A stretch of DNA of 64,000 bases from contig CM057144.1 of assembly GCA_029964075.1 (NCBI GenBank), positions 15,709,281-15,773,280 on the forward strand. Reading direction: 5' to 3'. Of this stretch, positions 14,781 through 25,500 are shown one piece after another. The position numbers and the translations under genes were made by a program. The stretch's first letter is position 1. Each line of letters opens with the position of its first letter. The notes under the pieces are model-generated. The model worked only from the letters and a program-made list of their open reading frames with translations, was not told the DNA's origin and ran no database searches. The DNA is from Patiria pectinifera. Lineage: Eukaryota; Echinodermata; Asteroidea; Valvatida; Asterinidae.

Positions 14781-17700
14781 ATGGATCCCAGAAGACATTC
14801 CAATGCGATTTGTGGACATACGTGCTTCTGAAAAGAAAATTTCGCGTAAAATATGGGGCAAAATTGGTCGAAAATGTGAATTTTTTTCTCAAAAATATCA
14901 ATAAATTGTGCCTAAATCTTCGAAATTTTAGGTGTTTGAATAATGATTGATGCTCCTCTTGCCTCTAAAGGACTTTCTGTGTTGTTTGGAGAAAAGTCAA
15001 TTTTTGGCCATTTTTTGATAAAAAAGTAAGGCTAACCCCTTGCATTTTTTTCAGTTTTGGCCAAAAAATGAAATTGCTTGAAACTTGCAGGAAAGATGCC
15101 TAATGGGCCCTAGAAGACTTTCCAATGCGAATTGTGGACAGACGTGCTTCTGAAAAGAAAATTTCGCCTTGAATTTGGGGCAAAGTTGGTCGAAAATGTG
15201 ATTATTTTTCCCGAAAGAAATATCAATAAATTGTGCCTTAATTTTCAAAATTTTAGGTGTTTGAATAGTGATTGATGCTCCTCTTGCCTTTAAAGGACTT
15301 TCTGCGTTGTTTGGAGAAAAGTCAATTTTTGGCCATTTTTTGATAAAAAAGTAAGGCTAACCCCTTGCATTTTTTTCAGTTTTGGCCAAAAAATGAAATT
15401 GCTTGAAACTTGCAGGAAAGATGCCTAATGGACCCTAGAAGACATTCCAATGCGATTTGTGGACAGACGTGCTTCTGAAAAGAAAATTTCGCGTAAAATA
15501 TGGGGCAAAATTGGTCGAAAATGTGAATGTTTTTTCTCAAAAATATCAATAAATTGTGCCTAAATCTTCGAAATTTTAGGTGTTTGAATAATGATTGATG
15601 CTCCTCTTGCCTCTAAAGGACTTTCTGCGTTGTTTGGAGAAAAGTCAATTTTTGGCCATTTTTTGATAAAAAAGTAAGGCTAACCCCTTGCATTTTTTTC
15701 AGTTTTGGCCAAAAAATGAAATTGCTTGAAACTTGCAGGAAAGATGGCTAATGGGCCCTAGAAGACTTTCCAATGCGAATTGTGGACAGACGTGCTTCTG
15801 AAAAGAAAATTTCGCCTTGAATTTGGGGCAAAATTGGTCGAAAATGTGATTATTTTTCCCCTAAGAAATATCAATAAATTGTGCCTTAATCTTCAAAATG
15901 TTAGGTGTTTGAATAGTGATTGATGCTCCTCTTGCCTTTAAAGGACTTTCTGCGTTGTTTGGAGAAAAGTCAATTTTTGGCCATTTTTTGATAAAAAAGT
16001 AAGGCTAACGCCTTGCATTTTTTTCAGTTTTGGCCAAAAAATGAAATTGCTTGAAACTTGCAGGAAAGATGCCTAATGGACCCTAGAAGACATTCCAATG
16101 CGATTTGTGGACAGCCGTGCTTCTGAAAAGAAAATTTCGCCCAGAATTTGAGGCAAAATTGGCCGAAAATGTGATTTTTTTTCCCTCAAAAATATCAATA
16201 ATTGTGCCTAAATCTTCACAATTTTAGGTGTTTGAATAGTGATTGATGCTCCTCTTGCCTCTGAAGGACTTTCTGCGTTGTTTGGAGAAAAGCCAATTTT
16301 AGGTCATTTTTTGGTAAAAATTTCAGGCTAACCCCTTGCATTTTTTTAGTTTTTGCCAAAAAATGACATTGCTTGAAACTTGCACGAAAGATGCCTAATG
16401 GGCCCTAGAAGACTTTCCAATGCGAATTGTGGACAGACGTGCTTCTGAAAAGAAAATTTCGCCTTGAATTTGGGGCAAAATTGGTCGAAAATGTGATTAT
16501 TTTTCCCCTAAGAAATATCAATAAATTGTGCCTTAATCTTCAAAATGTTAGGTGTTTGAATAGTGATTGATGCTCCTCTTGCCTTTAAAGGACTTTCTGC
16601 GTTGTTTGGAGAAAAGTCAATTTTTGGCCATTTTTTGATAAAAAAGTAAGGCTAACGCCTTGCATTTTTTTCAGTTTTGGCCAAAAAATGAAATTGCTTG
16701 AAACTTGCAGGAAAGATGCCTAATGGACCCTAGAAGACTTTCCAATGCGAATTGTGGACAGACGTGCTTCTGAAAAGAAAATTTCGCGTAAAATATGGGG
16801 CAAAATTGGTCGAAAATGTGAATTTTTTTTTTTCAAAAATATAAATAAATTGTGCCTAAATCTTCGAAATTTTAGGTGTTTGAATAATGATTGATGCTCC
16901 TCTTGCCTCTAAAGGACTTTCTGCGTTGTTTGGAGAAAAGTCAATTTTTGGCCATTTTTTGATAAAAAAGTAAGGCTAACCCCTTGCATTTTTTTCAGTT
17001 TTGGCCAAAAAATGAAATTGCTTGAAACTTGCAGGAAAGATGCCTAATGGATCCCAGAAGACATTCCAATGCGATTTGTGGACATACGTGCTTCTGAAAA
17101 GAAAATTTCGCGTAAAATATGGGGCAAAATTGGTCGAAAATGTGAATTTTTTCTCAAAAATATCAATAAATTGTGCCTAAATCTTCGAAATTTTAGGTGT
17201 TTGAATAATGATTGATGCTCCTCTTGCCTCTAAAGGACTTTCTGTGTTGTTTGGAGAAAAGTCAATTTTTGGCCAATTTTTATGAAAAATGTAAGGCTAA
17301 CCCCTTGCAATTTTTGTCAATTTTGGCCAAAAAATGAAATTGCTTGAAACTTGCAGGAAAGATGCCTAATGGGCCCTAGAAGACTTTCCTATGCGAATTG
17401 TGGACGGACGTGCTTCTGAAAAGAAAATTTCGCCTTGAATTTGGGGCAAAATTGGTCGAAAATGTGATTATTTTTCCCCTAAGAAATATCAATAAATTGT
17501 GCCTTAATCTTCAAAATTTTAGGTGTTTGAATAATGATTGATGCTCCTCTTGCCTCTAAAGGACCTTCTGTGTTGTTTGGAGAAAAGTCAATTTTTGGCC
17601 ATTTTTTGATAAAAAAGTAAGGCTAACCCCTTGCATTTTTTTCAGTTTTGGCCAAAAAATGAAATTGCTTGAAACTTGCAGGAAAGATGGCTAATGGGCC

Positions 17701-20605
17701 CTAGAAGACTTTCCAATGCGAATTGTGGACAGACGTGCTTCTGAAAAGAAAATTTCGCCTTGAATTTGGGGCAAAATTGGTCGAAAATGTGATTATTTTT
17801 CCCCTAAGAAATATCAATAAATTGTGCCTTAATCTTCAAAATGTTAGGTGTTTGAATAGTGATTGATGCTCCTCTTGCCTTTAAAGGACTTTCTGCGTTG
17901 TTTGGAGAAAAGTCAATTTTTGGCCATTTTTTGATAAAAAAGTAAGGCTAACGCCTTGCATTTTTTTCAGTTTTGGCCAAAAAATGAAATTGCTTGAAAC
18001 TTGCAGGAAAGATGCCTAATGGACCCTAGAAGACATTCCAATGCGATTTGTGGACAGACGTGCTTCTGAAAAGAAAATTTCGCGTAAAATTTGGGGCAAA
18101 ATTGGCCGAAAATGTGATTTTTTTTCTCAAAAATATCAATGAATTGTGCCTAAATCTTCAAAATTTTAGGCGTTTGAATAATGATTGATGCTCCTCTTGC
18201 CTCTAAAGGACTTTCTGCGTTGTTTGGAGAAAAGTCAATTTTTGGCCATTTTTTGATAAAAAAGTAAGGCTAACGCCTTGCATTTTTTTCAGTTTTGGCC
18301 AAAAAATGAAATTGCTTGAAACTTGCAGGAAAGATGCCTAATGGACCCTAGAAGACATTCCAATGCGATTTGTGGACAGACGTGCTTCTGAAAAGAAAAT
18401 TTCGCGTAAAATTTGGGGCAAAATTGGCCGAAAATGTGATTTTTTTTCTCAAAAATATCAATGAATTGTGCCTAAATCTTCAAAATTTTAGGCGTTTGAA
18501 TAATGATTGATGCTCCTCTTGCCTCTAAAGGACTTTCTGCGTTGTTTGGAGAAAAGTCAATTTTTGGCCATTTTTTGATAAAAAAGTAAGGCTAACGCCT
18601 TGCATTTTTTTCAGTTTTGGCCAAAAAATGAAATTGCTTGAAACTTGCAGGAAAGATGCCTAATGGGCCCTAGAAGACTTTCCAATGCGAATTGTGGACA
18701 GACGTGCTTCTGAAAAGAAAATTTCGCCTTGAATTTGGGGCAAAATTGGTCGAAAATGTGATTATTTTTCCCCTAAGAAATATCAATAAATTGTGCCTTA
18801 ATCTTCAAAATGTTAGGTGTTTGAATAGTGATTGATGCTCCTCTTGCCTTTAAAGGACTTTCTGCGTTGTTTGGAGAAAAGTCAATTTTTGGCCATTTTT
18901 TGATAAAAAAGTAAGGCTAACGCCTTGCATTTTTTTCAGTTTTGGCCAAAAAATGAAATTGCTTGAAACTTGCAGGAAAGATGCCTAATGGACCCTAGAA
19001 GACTTTCCAATGCGAATTGTGGACAGACGTGCTTCTGAAAAGAAAATTTCGCGTAAAATATGGGGCAAAATTGGTCGAAAATGTGAATTTTTTTTTTTCA
19101 AAAATATCAATAAATTGTGCCTAAATCTTCGAAATTTTAGGTGTTTGAATAATGATTGATGCTCCTCTTGCCTCTAAAGGACTTTCTGCGTTGTTTGGAG
19201 AAAAGTCAATTTTTGGCCATTTTTTGATAAAAAAGTAAGGCTAACCCCTTGCATTTTTTTCAGTTTTGGCCAAAAAATGAAATTGCTTGAAACTTGCAGG
19301 AAAGATGCCTAATGGATCCCAGAAGACATTCCAATGCGATTTGTGGACATACGTGCTTCTGAAAAGAAAATTTCGCGTAAAATATGGGGCAAAATTGGTC
19401 GAAAATGTGAATTTTTTTCTCAAAAATATCAATAAATTGTGCCTAAATCTTCGAAATTTTAGGTGTTTGAATAATGATTGATGCTCCTCTTGCCTCTAAA
19501 GGACTTTCTGTGTTGTTTGGAGAAAAGTCAATTTTTGGCCATTTTTTGATAAAAAAGTAAGGCTAACCCCTTGCATTTTTTTCAGTTTTGGCCAAAAAAT
19601 GAAATTGCTTGAAACTTGCAGGAAAGATGCCTAATGGGCCCTAGAAGACTTTCCTATGCGAATTGTGGACGGACGTGCTTCTGAAAAGAAAATTTCGCCT
19701 TGAATTTGGGGCAAAATTGGTCGAAAATGTGATTATTTTTCCCCTAAGAAATATCAATAAATTGTGCCTTAATCTTCAAAATTTTAGGTGTTTGAATAAT
19801 GATTGATGCTCCTCTTGCCTCTAAAGGACCTTCTGTGTTGTTTGGAGAAAAGTCAATTTTTGGCCATTTTTTGATAAAAAAGTAAGGCTAACCCCTTGCA
19901 TTTTTTTCAGTTTTGGCCAAAAAATGAAATTGCTTGAAACTTGCAGGAAAGATGGCTAATGGGCCCTAGAAGACTTTCCAATGCGAATTGTGGACAGACG
20001 TGCTTCTGAAAAGAAAATTTCGCCTTGAATTTGGGGCAAAATTGGTCGAAAATGTGATTATTTTTCCCCTAAGAAATATCAATAAATTGTGCCTTAATCT
20101 TCAAAATGTTAGGTGTTTGAATAGTGATTGATGCTCCTCTTGCCTTTAAAGGACTTTCTGCGTTGTTTGGAGAAAAGTCAATTTTTGGCCATTTTTTGAT
20201 AAAAAAGTAAGGCTAACGCCTTGCATTTTTTTCAGTTTTGGCCAAAAAATGAAATTGCTTGAAACTTGCAGGAAAGATGCCTAATGGACCCTAGAAGACA
20301 TTCCAATGCGATTTGTGGACAGACGTGCTTCTGAAAAGAAAATTTCGCGTAAAATTTGGGGCAAAATTTGCCGAAAATGTGATTTTTTTTCTCAAAAATA
20401 TCAATGAATTGTGCCTAAATCTTCAAAATTTTAGGCGTTTGAATAATGATTGATGCTCCTCTTGCCTCTAAAGGACTTTCTGCGTTGTTTGGAGAAAAGT
20501 CAATTTTTGGCCATTTTTTGATAAAAAAGTAAGGCTAACGCCTTGCATTTTTTTCAGTTTTGGCCAAAAAATGAAATTGCTTGAAACTTGCAGGAAAGAT
20601 GCCTA
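14781..20605. repeat. Seven-monomer higher-order repeat within the satellite
   Basis: A diagnostic variant (ATGGATCCCAGAAGACATTCC region together with GTGGACATACG) begins at 14,781, 17,047 and 19,312, that is every 2265-2266 bp, or seven monomers. A second diagnostic variant, CCTATGCGAATTGTGGACGG, occurs at about 17,389 and 19,655, again 2266 bp apart. The two later copies are therefore nearly identical blocks, while the first lacks the second marker. A related variant without the GACATACG change sits near 20,606, four monomers further on. Confidence 0.85.
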
Positions 20606-21095
20606 ATGGATCCCAGAAGACATTCCAATGCGATTTGTGGACAGACGTGCTTCTGAAAAGAAAATTTCGCGTAAAATATGGGGCAAAATTGGTCGAAAAT
20701 GTGAATTTTTTCTCAAAAATATCAATAAATTGTGCCTAAATCTTCGAAATTTTAGGTGTTTGAATAATGATTGATGCTCCTCTTGCCTCTAAAGGACTTT
20801 CTGTGTTGTTTGGAGAAAAGTCAATTTTTGGCCATTTTTTGATAAAAAAGTAAGGCTAACCCCTTGCATTTTTTTCAGTTTTGGCCAAAAAATGAAATTG
20901 CTTGAAACTTGCAGGAAAGATGCCTAATGGGCCCTAGAAGACTTTCCAATGCGAATTGTGGACAGACGTGCTTCTGAAAAGAAAATTTCGCCCAGAATTT
21001 GAGGCAAAATTGGTCGAAAATGTGATTTTTTTTCTCAAAAATATCAATGAATTGTGCCTAAATCTTCAAAATTTGAGGTGTTTGAATTGTGATTG

Positions 21096-22581
21096 ATTTT
21101 TCTTCAAAAAAGGAATTATTTAAAATGTTTAGGAAGAAATTTCAGATAAATTAATTATCAAATGGTTAACCTTGACAAATTGGGCAAAAACTTTAATTTC
21201 CTGTAAATTTTGTCGAAACCTTTAGTCGTAGGAAAACAAAAATTCGCCTGCCAATGATGAACACAAGAGTTGAAGTGATTCTTTTTCTTTCTCATTCATT
21301 TAGACCGCTAGATTTATAACACCACATATTTCAAAAGAAAAGTACCTGCAAAAAAGCATGATGATCGATCCTGCGCTGTGCGGATAAGGTTGATATGCTA
21401 AATTTGTAATGATTATTCATCATATGCAAATATGCGCCATTTTGAATATTTTGAATCGCCTGGCAGCGAAGTAAACTTCCGATCGCTGACCGTGAAGGAG
21501 GGGTAAACAGTTGTCTTCCTTTGCTCAGTTTTAATAGTAATTTTATATAATGTATGACTTTAAGTCAGTTTTCAATCGTTGTCAATTGTTAATTTGCTGT
21601 TTTTGGTTAGAAAGGTTCATTTTGATGATGTTTTCGAAACACAGTTTGGAAAATAGCGTTCATCACGGAGCGTTCATTCTGTAGGGCCTACCCAAAGTCT
21701 TGTATTTCCGACACATGAACGACCTTCGTTCATTGACATTGTGTCGCTTCAAAATTCTTTTTGTTTGGATAATGAATGTTATTTTGTCAAATTATGACAG
21801 TGATATCTCGTGCAGTAGGAATGGTATATAAACGGTAAAGTGAGCAGGATTCTATTTTGATATGCCATTTTAAATGTGGCAAATTTACTAATGTTATAAT
21901 TACCTCCGGCCGTAAAGCTTTCGAAAGGCCACACTTGGAACATGTACTCGAACATGTAGAAAGTTGTCGATTTTTTTTATTTTCACATTTAGACTTTATC
22001 AGTTTATTTGTAGTTCATTATTGCTTTAGAAGCACACTCACCCTCTTTAAAGCGATAGAAAATAAATCCCCCTTTTCAGACTTCTATTTTTTGTGTAATT
22101 TCGTGTTGGAATTATTTTAGGTACGCTAACGTGTGCAAAATGAACCTGGAAATTACACGAAATATAGACGATAATGTTAGTGCGGAACCAGACGAAGATT
22201 CATCATGGTAAACATGTCTAAATTCTGAAAAATCAACAGTCAATTCGCACGTTCAGTGCCGTGCCTCTGCAACACTGAAAACAATCGGGGGCCAGTTCAC
22301 AGTCAGACATCCAAATCCAATGTCTAGCTTGAACGGGATTTTATTTAGGCCTAGGGCCTAGAATTTAACATCTGAATGAGATATGCTTGAAAATTTGGCA
22401 GTTTCTAGTTGCACCCAAAAAAGGTGCAAGAATTTAACAAATTCAGTCCGTCAGTCATTCAGTGCGGAGTTACACTTTACATACTTTAAATTACAGTGTT
22501 ATTTCTCCAATGGTCATATTCTCCACAGCATATTGTCCACATCCGTAAAGTTGAATGTGTGTATGACGAACCTTAAGCAAC
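21096..22581. other. Flank between the satellite and the ZBBX coding region
   Basis: Unique AT-rich sequence. It contains a possible TATA element at 21,825 and a 23-codon open frame at 22,140-22,211 that ends in TAA before any splice into the gene and could be an upstream ORF in the leader. No other coding signal was recognised. The exact transcription start and leader exons cannot be fixed from sequence alone. Confidence 0.5.
21825..21832 (+). promoter_or_regulatory. Possible TATA box of the ZBBX-like gene
   Basis: TATATAAA lies about 750 bp upstream of the chosen start codon on the coding strand, preceding a plausible leader. The region is AT-rich, so a chance match is quite possible. Confidence 0.25.
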
Positions 22582-25500
22582 ATGGCGAGCCTCAGGCCAT
22601 TCAATACGTCCACCAAGGATGCAAAATCCTTCAAACTCAGGTAAGAAAATGGCTCCTTTTAGAATAAAGACATTTTTACCACGTTAACATTAACATGTAA
22701 TACTAATAGCATTAACAACTGTCAAAATGGCAATTTACAATGTAGCTAAGAACAACAAATGGGATTCACACAACCGACATGACCAGATTGACAATAAAAA
22801 AAATTGGGGAAAAAATTGAGCATCATGCGTACATGTAGGTAAATTAAGGCATTTACAATATTATCTGTGGTATACTTTTAAAACTTGTTTGTGTGTGCTG
22901 TAGGAATCCTCAACTATCTTCCAAAGACACAGAGCGTCTGGACACCGATAACTACAAGATGGAGGCCAGACTGAGGGAGCTGAAGCTGAGCATGAGGCGA
23001 CAGAAGGAGGAGAGGGAGTAAGTAGGATCACTGGAAGAGCTGGTCACAGATAATAGATTTGCTCTTATTCAAGCATTTTAGTTAGAGGACCTGTCGTTTT
23101 ATCTTAGAATCTTTCTCAAGACGTCAGGAAGCTTGAACATTTACTGATGCGATAGCAAAGAAATTTCAGACAAAGGTGTTATGGTTTCAATTCTTTCTTG
23201 ATATTGATGTTATCAAATTTTTTAAAACAGAAATATGAATTCGGATGGGTCGATCTGGTCATCCGGTAAGCCAGGAGCTGTCACAACGCACGGAACGGAC
23301 CTCTTGAAGAAAGAACCCAGCAAGCCAACACAGTCTAAAGGAAAGGTATGTTAGGAATGCAAACATTTTATAATACAATTTTTTCATTGACAAACCATTC
23401 ATAAACCTTTTGTAATGCGTCGGTGTATCACTGGTAGAATAAAGTAATGGAATTAATATATACATTAAAGTTCACTTCGTACAGCATAATGTGAAGCAAA
23501 ATTTGTGTGGTTTGAAAATTGGGGCTTTAAATTTTCAGTCTTGTAAACTCAGCTCACGTGCAAAACCAGATCTAATATTTAATTGTCTGTTATTTTCATT
23601 GATTCATCCGTTTCTTGTTATTTTCTTTTCGTAGGCAAGAAAGATTAAGGTCCTCAAAGACGCTCCATTGGGTAAGAGTCTTTTTTGGGTGTTTTTTTTT
23701 TTTCTAGAGGAGTGAAAAGATATTTTCCTGATGGAATGGATGACTGTCAAAATTATGTCATTGCAAAATCTGCCCGTCTAATTACTTTAAACAAAATTTA
23801 GGCAAGATGATAACTATTTAACAATTCATTATGTCTCCTCAGATCTGCCAAAGCGCACCCAAATTGCTAGGTCTTTCACCGACGCTAGTCCACCGAAGTT
23901 AAAAGGACCGGCCTGCGGTCAGTGCGAACAGAAAGCTGTAGCCCTGGTGAGTTTACAGCGAAATGTTGCTTTCTAAAACATTTAGCTGTAATATTCCATG
24001 ATTGTGGTAGATTTCTGTCAGCCTGAGGTTCCAAAATAATTCGCTGTCTTTATTGAAAAGTTAGTCTGTCATTTTTGTCTCTTTTTTTCTGTATGCAGAC
24101 GTGCATGGAGTGTGGGGAGAATTACTGCACGACATGCTTTGCCAAATTCCACATGAAAGGTGCCCTGAAAAACCACCGCTCCGTACCATTCCAGGTAAGG
24201 GCGGAAACTAAATGGTCAAGTTTCTATTCCGTGTCTAATTTAGACAGACTTGCTAAAAGATTTGTCAATTAATTGTGTTGCTTTTTTATCCAAATTTATT
24301 TATTTAATTGTTTTTGTTTCAGAATAACCGTAGCTCATCCAACTCCAGTTCCCTCGAGTAAGTCGATTTTAATTTTCCTTAATTAACAACGCAACACTGT
24401 TCCCCTTTTTTATTACAGAAAACGTAGTCCGTTCTCCTTCCTTTTTACTTATTGCCTTGATTTTGTTGTTCACGGGTGCTAAAACGGTTTCCTTTTTTCT
24501 ACCACCAGTCTAAGTAACGGAATGACGTCGTCCCCAAATAGTTCGATAGAAGGCCTACCCCCAAGGCCTTCCAGTGCAAGCCGAAGGACCACGACATCAA
24601 CAGACACCGCCTCTGAACAGGTCAAAACTGTCCCCATCAAACTCAAGGTTTGTTGAGACTTTTCATCATAATTCTATTTTCGAGGTCCTTCAATTACAGG
24701 ATTTTAAATTGCTGATAAAACATTGGTGCCAAATTCCTGTAAAAATGTTGTTTGAACTTCTCAATTGCATATCAAAATTTGGCATCCAAAATAACCTACA
24801 GAGCAGTGCTGTCATTGAGTTCATTACAAGTCAAGTCTCAAGTCAAGTCACAAGCTATTCAAATGAACTATGACAAAAGCATCCCAAGTCTCTTGTGACT
24901 TTACTTGTGACTTTACTTGTGACAGGGGTTGTGATGGACTTGACTTACAGAGTGCCCATAATTTGCAAAACACGCCTCTGTCTAAAACCTTGTAGAAGAT
25001 GATTAAATGTTGGCTTTTAACCACACCTAGGATCCAGGCGAGATGGAAGGAGGAGCGTTTCTTCAAGGCACGTTCAGCGAGGAGGAGAGTGCTCAATCCT
25101 TTGCTCAGGCCTTGGCAGAGTGGAGATCTGGCAAACAGAACGGCCCGACTGAGGCTAGTCAGAAACAGGAAGTCAAGAAAGGTAAGTGGACCCGGAGACC
25201 TGACTTTATTATATAGTCGAGTACAGCCCACCGACCACCACACTATAAACTTGATCAGCTGCTTCACGCTTACGTGCCTATTCGCTTATAATGCATCCTG
25301 CAGCAAAAGTAGCATTCCCACTATTTGTGAGGTTGTCAAAGGCGTCTGTAATCATTTCTCCTCTTTATTCAGAGAGCATCGGGAGTGGCACCACAACTGA
25401 AGAGCCCCAGCCCATCGAGATCAAATTCCAGCAAGACACGTCCATCACCTACGCCGACAAACTCCTGATCAAGAAGCATCGACGCACTGAGCTGTCCCCT

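Larger units (their letters stand above)
240..21095. repeat. Satellite array, about 324-bp monomer, roughly 63 copies
   Basis: One AT-rich monomer recurs head to tail for almost 21 kb. Landmarks found in nearly every copy are TGATTGATGCTCCTCTTGCC, GTTTGGAGAAAAGTCAATTT, CTAACCCCTTGCATTTTTTT, AAATTGCTTGAAACTTGCAG and GTGGACAGACGTGCTTCTG. Spacing is 323-326 bp (for example 12,480 to 12,805). Two main subtypes occur. Type A has GGGCCCTAGAAGACTTTCC, CGCCTTGAATTTGGGG and GATTATTTTTCCC. Type B has GGATCC or GGACCCTAGAAGACATTCC, CGCGTAAAATATGGGG and a T-run followed by CTCAAAAATATC. In long stretches A and B alternate, giving a dimer of about 648 bp. The copies at 240-940 and around 21,000 are the most diverged, as is usual at satellite edges. 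No coding function is proposed. Confidence 0.97.

Noticed and set aside
3335-15248. Recurrent minus-strand open frames of about 65 codons in type A satellite monomers (for example 5992-6189, 7287-7484, 12480-12677)
   Set aside because: They repeat only because the monomers are homogenised. The frame is lost in type B monomers through indels in A/T runs, the composition is not protein-like, and no motif is recognised.
240-21095. CRISPR-like array or rDNA spacer
   Set aside because: The repeat unit is a 324-bp satellite without distinct spacers, in an animal genome, and no rRNA or 5S gene motif is present.
22140-22211. Upstream ATG as the true start of the ZBBX protein
   Set aside because: The frame ends in TAA after 23 codons. 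Splicing from the nearby donor to the acceptor before 22,530 gives a frame incompatible with the MASLRP start.
22383-22667. 94-codon plus-strand open frame overlapping ZBBX exon 1
   Set aside because: It is in a different frame from the consistently spliced ZBBX exons and runs through the exon 1 donor site.
24848-25400. Overlapping open frames of 139 and 133 codons on the two strands around ZBBX exon 9
   Set aside because: They are out of frame with the exon, whose correct frame matches a ZBBX block, and they cross its splice borders.
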